A DNA stretch of 64,000 nucleotides from Candidatus Calescibacterium sp. (GCA_025059235.1 JANXCV010000002.1:62001-126000), one strand, 5' to 3'; shown: positions 43,132 to 52,042, counted from the first letter of the stretch. Made by a program: numbers and translations. Notes: generated by a model not told the origin, from the sequence alone.

Positions 43132-43901
43132 TAAAATTAGGTAAAGTAGTTAAGATAATAAACGTAAAAAACAAGGATAAATTCTACTTAAGAAAAGTAG
43201 GCAACAGTTCTAAAATTTTTGAGGATCATCTGGGAAATGTAATAAGGACCACCGATATTCTGGACAAAGAATATGGATTATTTATAAACGGCTACCTTAT
43301 CACTAAACCCAGTATAGACGATTTTATTCTCTATTACTGGAAGAGAAAAACACAAATAGTCTATCCCAAGGATGCTTCTTATATAATATCAAAAATGGGA
43401 ATAAACTATAAAAGCAATGTTCTTGAGATAGCAACGGGTAGTGGTGCAATGACTCTTTTCCTCGCAAGAAGTTTATATCCTTCTGGAAAAGTAATTTCAA
43501 TAGAAAAGAATTTCGATTTTCTTAAAAACGCAGTACAGAATATTATTGATTTTGACCTCACGTACGATACTGATTATAGGAGTGTTATTGATTTTTTGGC
43601 TTCTGATCGTTTAATTTTTCTAAGGAAAAACAGATTCGATGCTGTCTTTTTAGACATTCCATTTCCTGAAAAAATGATAGAACATTTAAATGAGCTAAAA
43701 ATTTCTACATCTTTTTTGATTTGTGTTGTTCCTACGGTTAATCAAGTTGCTTCTTTTATAAGGGCTATTCAGGAGGATTATATAGATATTGATGTTGAGG
43801 AGATAATATTGCGGAAATATAAACCCAATCCAGATAGATTAAGGCCGGTTGATACAATGGTTGCTCACACTTGTTATGTCATCTCTGCCAAGAAGATCTA
43901 A
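43128..43901 (+). CDS. trmI: tRNA (adenine(58)-N1)-methyltransferase, TrmI family
   Basis: SAM-dependent enzyme making m1A58 in the tRNA T loop, linked to heat stability of tRNA in thermophiles. QIVYPKDASYIISKMGI and NVLEIATGSGAMTLFLARSL (SAM loop; usual EAGTGSGALT) identify the family; FDAVFLDIPFPEKMI supplies the catalytic-Asp region (usual LDLPEPW) and LRPVDTMVAHTCY the C-terminal signature. 257 residues is typical. It begins at a TTG overlapping the recR stop (TTGA). With truB at 19.3 kb this gives two T-loop modification enzymes in the window. Confidence 0.88.
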   Translation: MIKLGKVVKIINVKNKDKFYLRKVGNSSKIFEDHLGNVIRTTDILDKEYGLFINGYLITKPSIDDFILYYWKRKTQIVYPKDASYIISKMGINYKSNVLEIATGSGAMTLFLARSLYPSGKVISIEKNFDFLKNAVQNIIDFDLTYDTDYRSVIDFLASDRLIFLRKNRFDAVFLDIPFPEKMIEHLNELKISTSFLICVVPTVNQVASFIRAIQEDYIDIDVEEIILRKYKPNPDRLRPVDTMVAHTCYVISAKKI

Positions 43902-44497
43902 AACAATTTTGTTAATTCAACGAGTTTTTCATAATCCTTTTGATAAGGGATACCTACAAGTAAAAAATTATTTCGGTACTCTATTATCTGAAGTTTTTTA
44001 TTTTTAGTTTTGTTTTTGTATTCTTCATATAGTGGTAAGAGTTTAGGGTTTAGGATGTACATTTTTTGATTTTCTGAGCCTTTCCAGACGTATTCTGTTT
44101 CTTGTCCCCATATGAATGGACCATCTATTATGACATCTACTAGATATCTCAATTCCTCCCATGTACTTGTATGTTTTTGTATATATTTTTCTAGTTCATA
44201 TCCTGTGTATAGGAGTATGTCGTTTTTGGTTTTTCGTATAAGTTTTAGGAGGTGTATTAGGCTTGGGGCTTGGTCTAGGGGTTCACCTCCGGAAATCGTG
44301 ATTTTTAAGCACGGAATCGAGTTTATCTTTTCTGCTAGTATTTGTGTATCCATTTGGTATTCAGGGGATATGTACCAGGTATGCCTAGATATACAGTTTT
44401 TACATTTTATTGAACATCCTTGAAGCCACAGACCTATCCTTACTCCTGGTCCAAGAGTATATATCGGATAGTAAAATGAATTTACAAATATTTTCAA
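43898..44497 (-). CDS. Radical SAM protein, NrdG/activase-like
   Basis: 199 residues. GPGVRIGLWLQGCSIKCKNCI carries the CxxxCxxC motif for the SAM-binding [4Fe-4S] cluster and the GPG lead-in of activases; TISGGEPLDQ is the SAM glycine motif. The size matches anaerobic ribonucleotide-reductase activase (NrdG) or related single-domain 4Fe-4S radical enzymes. The C-terminal 45 residues (NKKLQIIEYRNNFLLVGIPY) are an extension. No nrdD lies nearby, so the activated partner is unknown. It follows glyQ with a four-base overlap and converges on trmI. Confidence 0.83.
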   Translation of the reverse strand: MKIFVNSFYYPIYTLGPGVRIGLWLQGCSIKCKNCISRHTWYISPEYQMDTQILAEKINSIPCLKITISGGEPLDQAPSLIHLLKLIRKTKNDILLYTGYELEKYIQKHTSTWEELRYLVDVIIDGPFIWGQETEYVWKGSENQKMYILNPKLLPLYEEYKNKTKNKKLQIIEYRNNFLLVGIPYQKDYEKLVELTKLF

Positions 44498-45387
44498 CTT
44501 GCTGGTATATTTAGTTTTTCTAATATTTTATTTGTTATGGTTTGACTTTCTGTGTCGGCTAAATATAGCTGAGCACACTTTTTGGCTAGGTTTCTAATAT
44601 CTATCAATTTTTTTGCTCTCTCTATTGGACCTATAGCATTTCTAGCATCTAACAAATTAAAGACGTGTGAAAGTTTTAGAACGTAATCGTAAGCAGGATA
44701 ATAAAGATTTTCGCTAATTAATTTTTGAGCTTCATCATAGTATATCTCATATAGTTTTCTTAGGTTTTCAATATTTGCTTTATCCATGTTGTAGTAGCAA
44801 AATTGTATTTCTGAGATGTAGTATATATCTTTGTAGTGTATATCGTTTTTCCATTTTATGTCCCAGATTTTGTTTTTATCTTGGACGAACATTGCTATTC
44901 TTTCTATTCCGTAGGTAATTTCTACGGGGACTTTTTTTAGTTCTATACCGCCCATTAGTTGGAAGTAGGTGAACTGAGTTATTTCCATTCCATCAAGCCA
45001 GACTTCCCATCCCACTCCCCAAGCTCCTAGAGAAGGTGATTCCCAGTTATCCTCTACAAATCTTAAATCATGTTTATGTAAATCTATCCCTAAGTGCTGT
45101 AGACTATGGATGTATATATCTTGTATTTCATCTGGGGTTGGTTTTATTATTACTTGGTATTGGAAGTAGTGTTGTAGTCTATTGGGGTTTTGAGCATATC
45201 TGCCGTCTGTTGGTCTTATCGATGGTTCAAAGTATGCTACTTTCCAATCTGATTCATCTAGACTTCTGAAGAAGGTCAGTGGGTTCATTGTTCCTGCACC
45301 AACTTCTGTATGATAAGGAGTACCTATAACGCACCCTTGTTCTGACCAATATTCATTTAGTTTCATTATTATTGTTTGGAAATCCAT
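44494..45387 (-). CDS. glyQ: Glycyl-tRNA synthetase alpha subunit
   Basis: Catalytic subunit of the heterotetrameric bacterial GlyRS. Hallmarks: MKLNEYWSEQGCVIGTPYHT, EVGAGTMNPLTFFRSLDESD, VAYFEPSIRPTDGRYAQNPN, LEDNWESPSLGAWGVGWEVW with VEDNWE here, and WLDGMEITQFTYFQLMGGIE. 297 residues is standard. The beta subunit gene glyS, which normally follows glyQ, is absent; a radical SAM gene takes its place. Upstream lies the Ser/Thr kinase gene, three bases away. Confidence 0.96.
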   Translation of the reverse strand: MDFQTIIMKLNEYWSEQGCVIGTPYHTEVGAGTMNPLTFFRSLDESDWKVAYFEPSIRPTDGRYAQNPNRLQHYFQYQVIIKPTPDEIQDIYIHSLQHLGIDLHKHDLRFVEDNWESPSLGAWGVGWEVWLDGMEITQFTYFQLMGGIELKKVPVEITYGIERIAMFVQDKNKIWDIKWKNDIHYKDIYYISEIQFCYYNMDKANIENLRKLYEIYYDEAQKLISENLYYPAYDYVLKLSHVFNLLDARNAIGPIERAKKLIDIRNLAKKCAQLYLADTESQTITNKILEKLNIPAS

Positions 45388-45390
45388 ACT

Positions 45391-46359
45391 TTATCCCTCG
45401 GTTCTCTTTGTTTTCTTTAGTATGTCTTTTACGAACATTAGGTCTTCTATAATCTTTGAAACGCTTTTATATCTCCTTTCGGGATTTTTCTCTATACATT
45501 TCATTATTATCTTTTCTAATTGAGTTGGTATGTCTGGGTTCAGTAGGGTAGGGAGAGTAGGGATTTCCTTTATATGTTTTATGATTATTTCACTGGGAGT
45601 ACCATCAAAGGGTAATCTATGAGTAAATATTTCATACATCATTATGCCCAGTGAATATATATCTATTCTTGGGTCTGAAGTTACTCCCTCGAACAGCTCT
45701 GGAGCCATATAAGCAGGTGTACCTAATATCTGTCCATCATGTGTTATAGGTCTCCAATATACTATTTTAGATATTCCCATGTCTGTTAATTTTACCTTTT
45801 TTAAATCCTTGTCCACGAGAATATTTTCTGGTTTTATATCTCTATGGATTATACCTTTATTATGTAGGTAATTAAGTGCGTTAGAGACTTCGATTATTAC
45901 ATCTATTTTCTGCAGTATAGTTAAATTGGGGTATACTTCATCAAAAGTTTTACCTTCTAGATATTCAAGGATGAGGTATGGTGTTCCATTGCTTTCTCCA
46001 TAATCAAATATCTGAATGATATTTACGTGTTTTATTTGTTTTAGTATTTCTATTTCTCTTTTAAATCTTTCTATTAGTTCAGGATCTTTGTGTTGGAAGA
46101 CTTTAGCAGCAAAGTATTTGTTATCTTTTGAAACTAAGTAAACATTGCTAGTTGCTCCTCTTCCTAAGAGTTTTATAATCCTATATGTGCCGATGTATTT
46201 ATCGGAGGAGGGTGTAAATATTTCTTCTGTTTTTGGTTTAGAGGGGGCTTTTTTATCTTCTTTTGTCTGTTGTTTTTTTTTAGACCTGTTTTTGAACCAG
46301 AATAAACCAAATACTACGAGAGTGAATACTATGATAGCAATAAATGGATATTCTAACAT
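45391..46359 (-). CDS. Membrane-anchored Hanks-type Ser/Thr protein kinase
   Basis: 322 residues with an N-terminal membrane span (FIAIIVFTLVVFGLFWF), a Lys-rich linker and a cytoplasmic kinase domain: G-loop LLGRGATSNVYLV, catalytic Lys in FAAKVF, HRDIKPENILVD, LTDMG (usual DFG reads DMG), GTPAYMAPE and DIYSLGIMMYEIF. All catalytic residues are present. There is no external PASTA sensor: the chain ends soon after the kinase, and the short N-terminus leaves little outside the cell. It starts on the last base of the sigma factor stop (TAATG), strongly suggesting joint regulation. Confidence 0.92.
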   Translation of the reverse strand: MLEYPFIAIIVFTLVVFGLFWFKNRSKKKQQTKEDKKAPSKPKTEEIFTPSSDKYIGTYRIIKLLGRGATSNVYLVSKDNKYFAAKVFQHKDPELIERFKREIEILKQIKHVNIIQIFDYGESNGTPYLILEYLEGKTFDEVYPNLTILQKIDVIIEVSNALNYLHNKGIIHRDIKPENILVDKDLKKVKLTDMGISKIVYWRPITHDGQILGTPAYMAPELFEGVTSDPRIDIYSLGIMMYEIFTHRLPFDGTPSEIIIKHIKEIPTLPTLLNPDIPTQLEKIIMKCIEKNPERRYKSVSKIIEDLMFVKDILKKTKRTEG

Positions 46360-47114
46360 TAACTAAAGATTTTATTTAGCAGTTTTTGTTTGAGGTTGTT
46401 AAGTATTGTGTAGAGGTGTTTCCTTGAGATATTCAGTTTATTTGCTAGACTAGTTTTTGTTATATCTTCATAGAAAAGGATTTTGATTATTTTTCTTTCT
46501 AGGTTGTTTAGATTGTTTAGGATTTGTTCTAGGAATATTTTATCTTCTATTGGTAGAGTTAGATCCTTGTATTCCTTTGATTTTATTACACTTAGATCTA
46601 TATTTGTTTTTTCGGGTATAGATAGAATTTCTTTTATTGCATTCTCTGTCAAATTAAATTTATTTGATAGTTCAGAAATAGTGTAGGAAGGATTTAGTGA
46701 TATATATTTTTGTATTTGGTAGTATAGTTTTCTAATTGTCTTAGGAATTCTTACAATATCTGAGTTCATTATGTAGCTTTTTATCTCTTTTTCTATGTAT
46801 GTTATGAAGTATGGGGTTGGATCTTGGTCTATGTCTTTATAGTTTTGAAGGGCTTTTATCACTGCTAGGTGAGCTACTTGGGTTATTTCTTCTTTATCAA
46901 ATGTAGAGTATTTTGAAATCATTTTGGATATGAGCTTTTTAAATTTGGGAATGAGTTGATTGCAGACTATCTTGTCTTTTTCGGTCTTGTTCTCAGTTTC
47001 GCAGTACTTCTTGATTATTTTTTTTATGGATTCTTCTTCGTGATTATTTATTAGAGTATCTATGTAGGTATCGTATAGTACTAGGGTGGCTTTTTTATAC
47101 TTTTTATTTCTCAT
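46359..47114 (-). CDS. Sigma-70 family RNA polymerase sigma factor (group 3/4-like)
   Basis: 251 residues. Region 2 is visible as TFDKEEITQVAHLAVIKALQ NYKDIDQDPTPYF-type sequence (usual DL.Q.G...L..A), region 3 as SYTISELSNKFNLTENAIKE, and region 4 as LERKIIKILFYEDITKTSLA followed by the HTH KLNISRKHLYTILNNLKQKL. It resembles SigB/SigF/FliA-size factors and lacks region 1.1. It heads a unit with the Ser/Thr kinase (one-base overlap), then glyQ. It is a candidate controller of the T-tract promoters in this window, without direct evidence. Confidence 0.85.
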   Translation of the reverse strand: MRNKKYKKATLVLYDTYIDTLINNHEEESIKKIIKKYCETENKTEKDKIVCNQLIPKFKKLISKMISKYSTFDKEEITQVAHLAVIKALQNYKDIDQDPTPYFITYIEKEIKSYIMNSDIVRIPKTIRKLYYQIQKYISLNPSYTISELSNKFNLTENAIKEILSIPEKTNIDLSVIKSKEYKDLTLPIEDKIFLEQILNNLNNLERKIIKILFYEDITKTSLANKLNISRKHLYTILNNLKQKLLNKIFS

Positions 47115-47153
47115 CTATATTATATTTCTACTGAACATTATAGTTTTCCTTAT

Positions 47154-48635
47154 TTATTTTTTGACTGCTATGGCAGCTGGGGTAGAGAATAATCCTGGTA
47201 CTGTGGTTGCTACTACTGCGTTTCTTGATAGATCTATTACATCTACTTTCTTTGAAACTTTACAAGATACGTACATTTTTAGTCCGTTTGGATCTATTCC
47301 CATATAAGTTGGCCCTTCGCTGGTTTGGATGTTAGCTACTATTTTACTTGTAAGGACATCGATTACACTTATTGTATTTGATCCTTCGTTTGAGACGTAT
47401 ACCCATTTTAAGGAGGGATGTACTACTATTTTTGATGGTTTATAACCTGTTCTGAACCTACCGACTTCAATGTTATTTTTAGCGTCTACCAGTGATACTG
47501 AATTGTCGTTGTAGTTAGCTATATAGACTCTTCTTCCGTCTGGTGTTGCTACTCCGATGGGGTGAGCTCCTACTTTTAATGTACTGATTACTTCCAAAGT
47601 AGATGGATTTAGTGTCAAGAGGTAACCCTTAGTGCTATCTCCATATGAGACAAATATTTTTTCATTGTCTGGAGAGATTGCTATTCCGTTTGGTTGTAAA
47701 ATACCTAATTTTGATGTTTTGGGGTTTTTGTAGAATTCTATTGCTGAGAGGGGAAAATCTCGGTTTGCGTCAAGCTTTATTAATTTTGGATTTGGTCCCA
47801 TAAGGGTTACATATACGAAATTTGGGTTTACTGCCAGGTCTGAGGGTATACCTTCGTTTGATAAAGAGAAGTTGTTTACAACTTTGTTATTTTGTTCAGG
47901 AGATATTACATAGAAATTTGATTTGTAGTCTAGGGCGTATAGTTTTTTATAGGAGGGATGGAAGGAAATTAGGTGAACCCTGGCGTTGACTTTTGCGATA
48001 GCCTTTATTTTCCCGTCTGTATGAGAACTCATTATAGAAATGGAATTAACTGCATGGTACATCATTACTGCGTCTTGTCCATAGCTTGAGAAATATTTTC
48101 TATCTGCGTATTCTAGAGGGTTGTGTCCGTAAGGGATTGCTGCCATATCGGGCACATCTTGTGGGCCTGCTGAGTGGGGGATTCCTCCAACTGCATCCGT
48201 ATCAGATGGATAAGCAATATAGACCCTGTCTGTTATTGGGTTGTAGTTAATTCCGAACGTCGAAGAATCCAAAGAAGCTACTTTTTCGGGTTCAAGGATT
48301 ACATTGATTATTTTTATCTCTCCGGGGTTAAGCTGTATTTGTAATATTTGTGTTTTGAATTGAGGTTTGGATATTGTCATTTTATATTGTCCTGGTAGTA
48401 GGTTTAGGAATTCGAAGGAGGGGGTATTTGTGGTTAGAAATTGTTGGGGTGTTCCTGGGGTAGGTGAGATGGGTTCAAGTAGTATGAGGACTCCGGTACC
48501 TGGTGCCGTACCCGAACCTACCCCCGGCAAAACCGAGTAGTCTAGTAATATATTTCCCCTTATTTGACCAACATTAGCTAAGACACTTATCGAAAATAAC
48601 AGAACAGTAAATGCAAAGAACACTAATATTTTCAT
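47154..48635 (-). CDS. Exported YVTN-type beta-propeller protein with N-terminal carboxypeptidase-regulatory-like domain
   Basis: 493 residues. Signal peptide ILVFFAFTVLLFSISVLA, then a beta-sandwich resembling CarboxypepD_reg domains (TTNTPSFEFLNLLPGQYKMT), then beta-propeller blades with the YVTN pattern: VYIANYNDNSVSLVDAKNNI, VYVSNEGSNTISVIDVLTSK, MYVSCKVSKKVDVIDLSRNA. Such proteins are periplasmic or surface structural/binding modules; the enzyme activity of related lactonases is not implied. GGAGGG lies about 13 bases before the ATG. The upstream DNA contains TACATTTTTTTCTATAAA, similar to the T-tract elements elsewhere. Confidence 0.82.
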   Translation of the reverse strand: MKILVFFAFTVLLFSISVLANVGQIRGNILLDYSVLPGVGSGTAPGTGVLILLEPISPTPGTPQQFLTTNTPSFEFLNLLPGQYKMTISKPQFKTQILQIQLNPGEIKIINVILEPEKVASLDSSTFGINYNPITDRVYIAYPSDTDAVGGIPHSAGPQDVPDMAAIPYGHNPLEYADRKYFSSYGQDAVMMYHAVNSISIMSSHTDGKIKAIAKVNARVHLISFHPSYKKLYALDYKSNFYVISPEQNNKVVNNFSLSNEGIPSDLAVNPNFVYVTLMGPNPKLIKLDANRDFPLSAIEFYKNPKTSKLGILQPNGIAISPDNEKIFVSYGDSTKGYLLTLNPSTLEVISTLKVGAHPIGVATPDGRRVYIANYNDNSVSLVDAKNNIEVGRFRTGYKPSKIVVHPSLKWVYVSNEGSNTISVIDVLTSKIVANIQTSEGPTYMGIDPNGLKMYVSCKVSKKVDVIDLSRNAVVATTVPGLFSTPAAIAVKK

Positions 48636-48754
48636 TTTTTTCTTTTATTCCCTCCTTTTTTCAATAGTCCATCTATTTTATATTTAATCTTTTTGTTTTA
48701 TTTATCCCTCGTGAAGGATAAGAAAAAGAGTTTATAGAAAAAAATGTATTAGCA

Positions 48755-49264
48755 ATGATAAGGGAAAATAAAGCGAGTGAACTAGAAGTGTCTGTGGAAA
48801 ATCTTTCTCTTTTCGATGCTTTTTACGTTCAGAAATATCTTGATGATTTAGAGATAGCTAAGAAGGCGTTTGGAGTGGTGAACGAGTCTACTAACCTATT
48901 TGAGAACATTTCCAAACTAAAGAAGAGTTTGATTTTGAATAGAAGTAATTTTAAAAGTATAAAGTATAATAGGAAAACTGTGGGGTTTATCCAAATCCAC
49001 TATGAGACTCCTAGCCAAGTCAAAATAGGCATAGTTATTGGAGAAAAAAACTACTGGGGAAAAAATATCGGAAGAATAGCTTTAAAGAAGATAATCTCAA
49101 TGTTGTTTAGAAGTAATAAGAATGTTGAGGTTATTTTGCTGGATACTGCTTCGTATAACGTTGCGGCAAGAAAGTGTTTTGAAAATGTAGGGTTTAAGGT
49201 TTATAAAGAAGAGAACGGGAAAGTTTATATGCGTTTTTTGAGGGAGGATTATAAGGAGGAGTAG
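48755..49264 (+). CDS. GNAT-family N-acetyltransferase
   Basis: 169 residues. The acetyl-CoA pyrophosphate loop is recognisable as GEKNYWGKNIGRIALKKIIS (Q/R-x-x-G-x-G/A, here N-I-G), with a preceding beta-strand VKIGIVIG and a following ASYNVAARKCFENVGFKVY. The N-terminal 45 residues are unlike RimI. Substrate unknown; the surface-sugar type (FlaR-like) is one option. It lies just upstream of tRNA-Tyr. Confidence 0.78.
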   Translation: MIRENKASELEVSVENLSLFDAFYVQKYLDDLEIAKKAFGVVNESTNLFENISKLKKSLILNRSNFKSIKYNRKTVGFIQIHYETPSQVKIGIVIGEKNYWGKNIGRIALKKIISMLFRSNKNVEVILLDTASYNVAARKCFENVGFKVYKEENGKVYMRFLREDYKEE

Positions 49265-49297
49265 ATGTGTATATTGTTGAATTAATAGGGAGTGAGG

Positions 49298-49382
49298 GGG
49301 CAGGTGGCCGAGCGGTCAAAGGCATGGGACTGTAAATCCCACGGGCGAAAGCCCTTCAGTGGTTCAAATCCACTCCTGCCCA
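49298..49382 (+). tRNA. tRNA-Tyr (anticodon GTA)
   Basis: Class II tRNA of 85 bases: acceptor GGGCAGG/CCTGCCC, anticodon stem GGGA/TCCC around loop CTGTAAA (anticodon GTA at 49332-49334), long variable arm with GGGC-GAAA-GCCC hairpin and T arm GTGGTTCAAATCCAC. Discriminator A; CCA not encoded. It lies between two acetyltransferase genes, 13 bases before the second, so it may be processed from a common transcript. Confidence 0.95.
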
Positions 49383-49395
49383 ACTAAAAACCAAC

Positions 49396-49947
49396 TTGCT
49401 AAAAAAAAACCAAATCTATCTCCTACCAATAGAAAGGCATAACCTAGTGACTATCCACCAATGGATAAGAGAATCCGACAATTTCTTTACATTTTCCGAA
49501 ACTTTTGTAACTACTCCCAATTTCGACGAACTCGAAAACTGGTATAACTCTCTAATCAACAACAGTAGAAATAAAGTTTTTATCATAAATCATATTGAAA
49601 CCAAAGCTCCTTTGGGAATGATCGAAGTATCAAGAATTGATTGGCGAAACAGATATGGATATATCGGAATTTTAATAGGAGATAAAAACAATAGAAGAAA
49701 AGGTTATGCTACCGATGCTATAAAAATAATCGTAAAGCTATCTTTTGATCAATGGGGGCTAAACAAATTATGTGCCTTAGTAACCGAAAATAATATACCC
49801 TCAGTAAAACTATTCGAAAAATTACATTTCACTAAAGAAGCGATCTTAAGAGAAAATATATACCTCGACTCTAAATATCATAACCAGTTCATCTTTTCAC
49901 TTTTGAAAAGGGAATATGAGCAGAGAATTGATTTTTATAGCAATTAA
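49396..49947 (+). CDS. GNAT acetyltransferase, RimJ/RimL/PseH-like
   Basis: 183 residues. Typical of the RimL-like group: LLPIERHNLVTIHQWIRESD at the N-terminus, GYIGILIGDKNNRRKGYATD with the R-R-K-G-Y/x-G/A acetyl-CoA loop, and NNIPSVKLFEKLHFTKEAI. The family includes ribosomal-protein acetylases and amino-sugar acetylases (PseH), and LRENIYLDSKYHNQFIFSLL is the usual ending. Start is a TTG 13 bases after tRNA-Tyr with no ribosome site. It overlaps the FtsB-like gene by 32 bases. Confidence 0.8.
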   Translation: MLKKNQIYLLPIERHNLVTIHQWIRESDNFFTFSETFVTTPNFDELENWYNSLINNSRNKVFIINHIETKAPLGMIEVSRIDWRNRYGYIGILIGDKNNRRKGYATDAIKIIVKLSFDQWGLNKLCALVTENNIPSVKLFEKLHFTKEAILRENIYLDSKYHNQFIFSLLKREYEQRIDFYSN

Positions 49948-50200
49948 TCTCGCAAAAGCGGGCACCATAATTTTGCTATTGGCTATGATATACTTCGAGT
50001 ATGCTCAGATACAAAGTATTAAACAGAAAAATGAAGAATTGATTAATACTATTCAATCAAGGAGAGGTAATCTGGAATTTTTAAAACAGGTTATGAATCT
50101 GTATCAAAGGGAGGAGTATGTATATCCATATTTGGTAAGAAAATATGGGCTTTTGAAAACAGATAAGTGTAAGCTTTACATTATGGAGGTGGAAAATTAA
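49916..50200 (+). CDS. FtsB/DivIC-like septum protein
   Basis: 94 residues: one N-terminal span (LAKAGTIILLLAMIYFEYAQ), a coiled coil (IQSIKQKNEELINTIQSRRG), and a C-terminal segment with EEYVYPYLVRKYGLLKTDK, matching the DivIC/FtsB pattern in which a short EE..ARE.LG.. motif ends the coiled coil. It probably links divisome proteins at the inner membrane. AAAAGGGA sits before the ATG. Its stop overlaps the next small ORF (TAATG). Confidence 0.65.
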   Translation: MSRELIFIAINLAKAGTIILLLAMIYFEYAQIQSIKQKNEELINTIQSRRGNLEFLKQVMNLYQREEYVYPYLVRKYGLLKTDKCKLYIMEVEN

Positions 50201-50355
50201 TGTCGAAAAAGCAAAATAAGAAGGATACCCAAAGGGTTGAAAACCCTCAGGAAAAAGCCGACAAAGAATTTGAAAAAAAATTAAAAAAATTCCTCAAAGA
50301 CAGTGCACAAAATATAGCTCAAGCAAAGAAAAATATGGAAAGAAAACAGAAATAG
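50200..50355 (+). CDS. 51-residue lysine-rich small protein
   Basis: ATG overlaps the FtsB-like stop (TAATG) and is preceded by GGAGGTGG. The product is very basic and helical (SKKQNKKDTQRVENPQEKAD, KKLKKFLKDSAQNIAQAKKN), ending at TAG 50353-50355. dapB starts 10 bases later. The ribosome site and overlap support translation. It may bind nucleic acid or act with the divisome neighbour; family unknown. Confidence 0.6.
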   Translation: MSKKQNKKDTQRVENPQEKADKEFEKKLKKFLKDSAQNIAQAKKNMERKQK

Positions 50356-50365
50356 CAGAGGTGAA

Positions 50366-51094
50366 ATGAATCATAACTTTAGGCTAGACTTTGTAGGATA
50401 TACCGGCAAAACAGGTAACATAATATATAACTCACTGAAAGAAAAATACAACTTCACAAATCTTGTAAATTCTAAAAATTATAAAGATTACCTACGAAAA
50501 GACTTTAACGATACTATACTCATTGATTTTTCATCAAAGCAATTTGTTTTTGAATTTATCGAGGCGAATAATGGAAAAGAGTTTAGGAATCTGTTTTATA
50601 TCTCAGGGGTTACCGGTTTTTTGGTAGAAGAATTCGAATATATTAACAGCTCGTTTGTAAATATGAAAGCTTTCGGTTTACATTTTCCAAATTTTAGCAT
50701 AGGTATTAATCTTATCAATGATTTTGTAAGGAAGGTAAGTTCATATTTCTTCGAGGCGGAAATCATAGAGATGCATCACAAGACGAAGAAGGACAAACCT
50801 TCTGGAACATCTCTTATGACATCTACAATTATTAACCAAGTATGGAAACGAAATAATATAAATAATCAAGTTAATGTTCACTCAATTAGGTTACCCTCTC
50901 TTGTTGCTCATCAGACAATATTGTTTTCGAATGAATTTGGAGAAATCATAGAAATAACGCATCACAGTATAAGTAGATCTTGTTTTTCTATAGGTGTTCA
51001 TAAGGTTTTGGAAAAGATTTTTAAAAGTAAATACGATGAATTTGTTCCAGGATTCAAGTTTAATCTGAATCTACTCGAATTCATAGAGGGATAG
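50366..51094 (+). CDS. dapB: 4-hydroxy-tetrahydrodipicolinate reductase
   Basis: NAD(P)H-dependent step in lysine and meso-diaminopimelate synthesis. The N-terminal loop is GYTGKTGNII, the catalytic/substrate motif EIIEMHHKTKKDKPSGTSLM (usual E.HH..K.DAPSGTA) carries the His pair and Lys, and ISGVTGF and SNEFGEIIEITHHSISR complete the signature. 242 residues is shorter than the usual 250-270. Supplies the wall cross-link amino acid, so it fits the wall genes elsewhere. No other dap genes are in the window. Confidence 0.9.
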   Translation: MNHNFRLDFVGYTGKTGNIIYNSLKEKYNFTNLVNSKNYKDYLRKDFNDTILIDFSSKQFVFEFIEANNGKEFRNLFYISGVTGFLVEEFEYINSSFVNMKAFGLHFPNFSIGINLINDFVRKVSSYFFEAEIIEMHHKTKKDKPSGTSLMTSTIINQVWKRNNINNQVNVHSIRLPSLVAHQTILFSNEFGEIIEITHHSISRSCFSIGVHKVLEKIFKSKYDEFVPGFKFNLNLLEFIEG

Positions 51095-51100
51095 GTATTC

Positions 51101-52042
51101 CTATATCATTCCTACAATTTCTCTTATGTCGTTATATTTGAAGCTATACCCAGTTTTGATAAGATTATGTGGAATTATCTTAGGGCTGCAAAATAGACTA
51201 TACGGTAATTCGTAATATTTGGGCATCAATAGTTTAAGTGATTTCTCTAGAATTCTTAACGGTAGATCTATAATGAATGCTTTCCTAAAAATCGAATGAG
51301 TGGTAATATATAATTCAAGAAATTCTCTAAAAGTTATGTAGTTATTCGATACTGTATTTATTATGCCGGTGAAATCATTTTGGATTAGAAATTCGATAAT
51401 TCTTGGTATTTCTTCGTTATATATCCATGGAAAATAAGAACTGGGTGAAAAATTTATGCCAATTGAGAATAGGGAGGGGACTAATAATGATTGTGAAATT
51501 TTCGATTTTTTATCCAGAACAGCTCCTATTCTCATTATCACAGACTTGTCGGAATATTTTGAATCTATTATGGTTTTTTCCCAATCTCTTATTAGGTTTG
51601 ATATTATGTTATCTTGTATTTCTGAGTTTTCGTCTACTTCTAGATCTTTAGATTTATAGTATATACCTATTGCCGAAGCTGAGAAGATTTTTAAAACCTC
51701 TATGTTTAGTTTTTCTAGGACAGATATTACTTTTTGATTTATCTTCACTCTACTTTTGTAGATATTTTGCCACTTTTTATCATTTATAAATCCGAATATT
51801 GTTTCTCCAGTAAACAGAAAGACTATCCATTGCCCCTTATTTTTCTCTAGGATAGTTTGTAGTTTTTCTTCTAAATCTGTTTCTAAGTCGTTATATTGGA
51901 CGAATATAGTTTTTTCATCCTGATAGTTGATACTTTTTCTTGAAAGGCAGTATATTTTTTGGTACTCCATGTGTTTTATATGTTGGTATATTTTGTTTCC
52001 TATGAGTCCTGTTTGTCCTAAGAGAAGTACGAACTTATTCAT
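51101..52042 (-). CDS. NAD-dependent epimerase-like protein, TIGR01777/YfcH family
   Basis: 313 residues, extended SDR fold: LLLGQTGLIGNKIYQHIK (usual GATGFIG), the family-type SASAIGIYYKSKDLEVDENS (usual S.SAVGYYG), WEKTI, VIMRIGAVLDKKS and the C-terminal ICSPKIIP-like LFCSPKIIPHNLIKTGYSFK. The catalytic Tyr of SDRs is not obvious in its usual YxxxK context, as in other YfcH proteins. Role in the cell unknown. It begins on the last base of the subtilase stop (TAATG) and ends convergent with dapB. Confidence 0.82.
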   Translation of the reverse strand: MNKFVLLLGQTGLIGNKIYQHIKHMEYQKIYCLSRKSINYQDEKTIFVQYNDLETDLEEKLQTILEKNKGQWIVFLFTGETIFGFINDKKWQNIYKSRVKINQKVISVLEKLNIEVLKIFSASAIGIYYKSKDLEVDENSEIQDNIISNLIRDWEKTIIDSKYSDKSVIMRIGAVLDKKSKISQSLLVPSLFSIGINFSPSSYFPWIYNEEIPRIIEFLIQNDFTGIINTVSNNYITFREFLELYITTHSIFRKAFIIDLPLRILEKSLKLLMPKYYELPYSLFCSPKIIPHNLIKTGYSFKYNDIREIVGMI

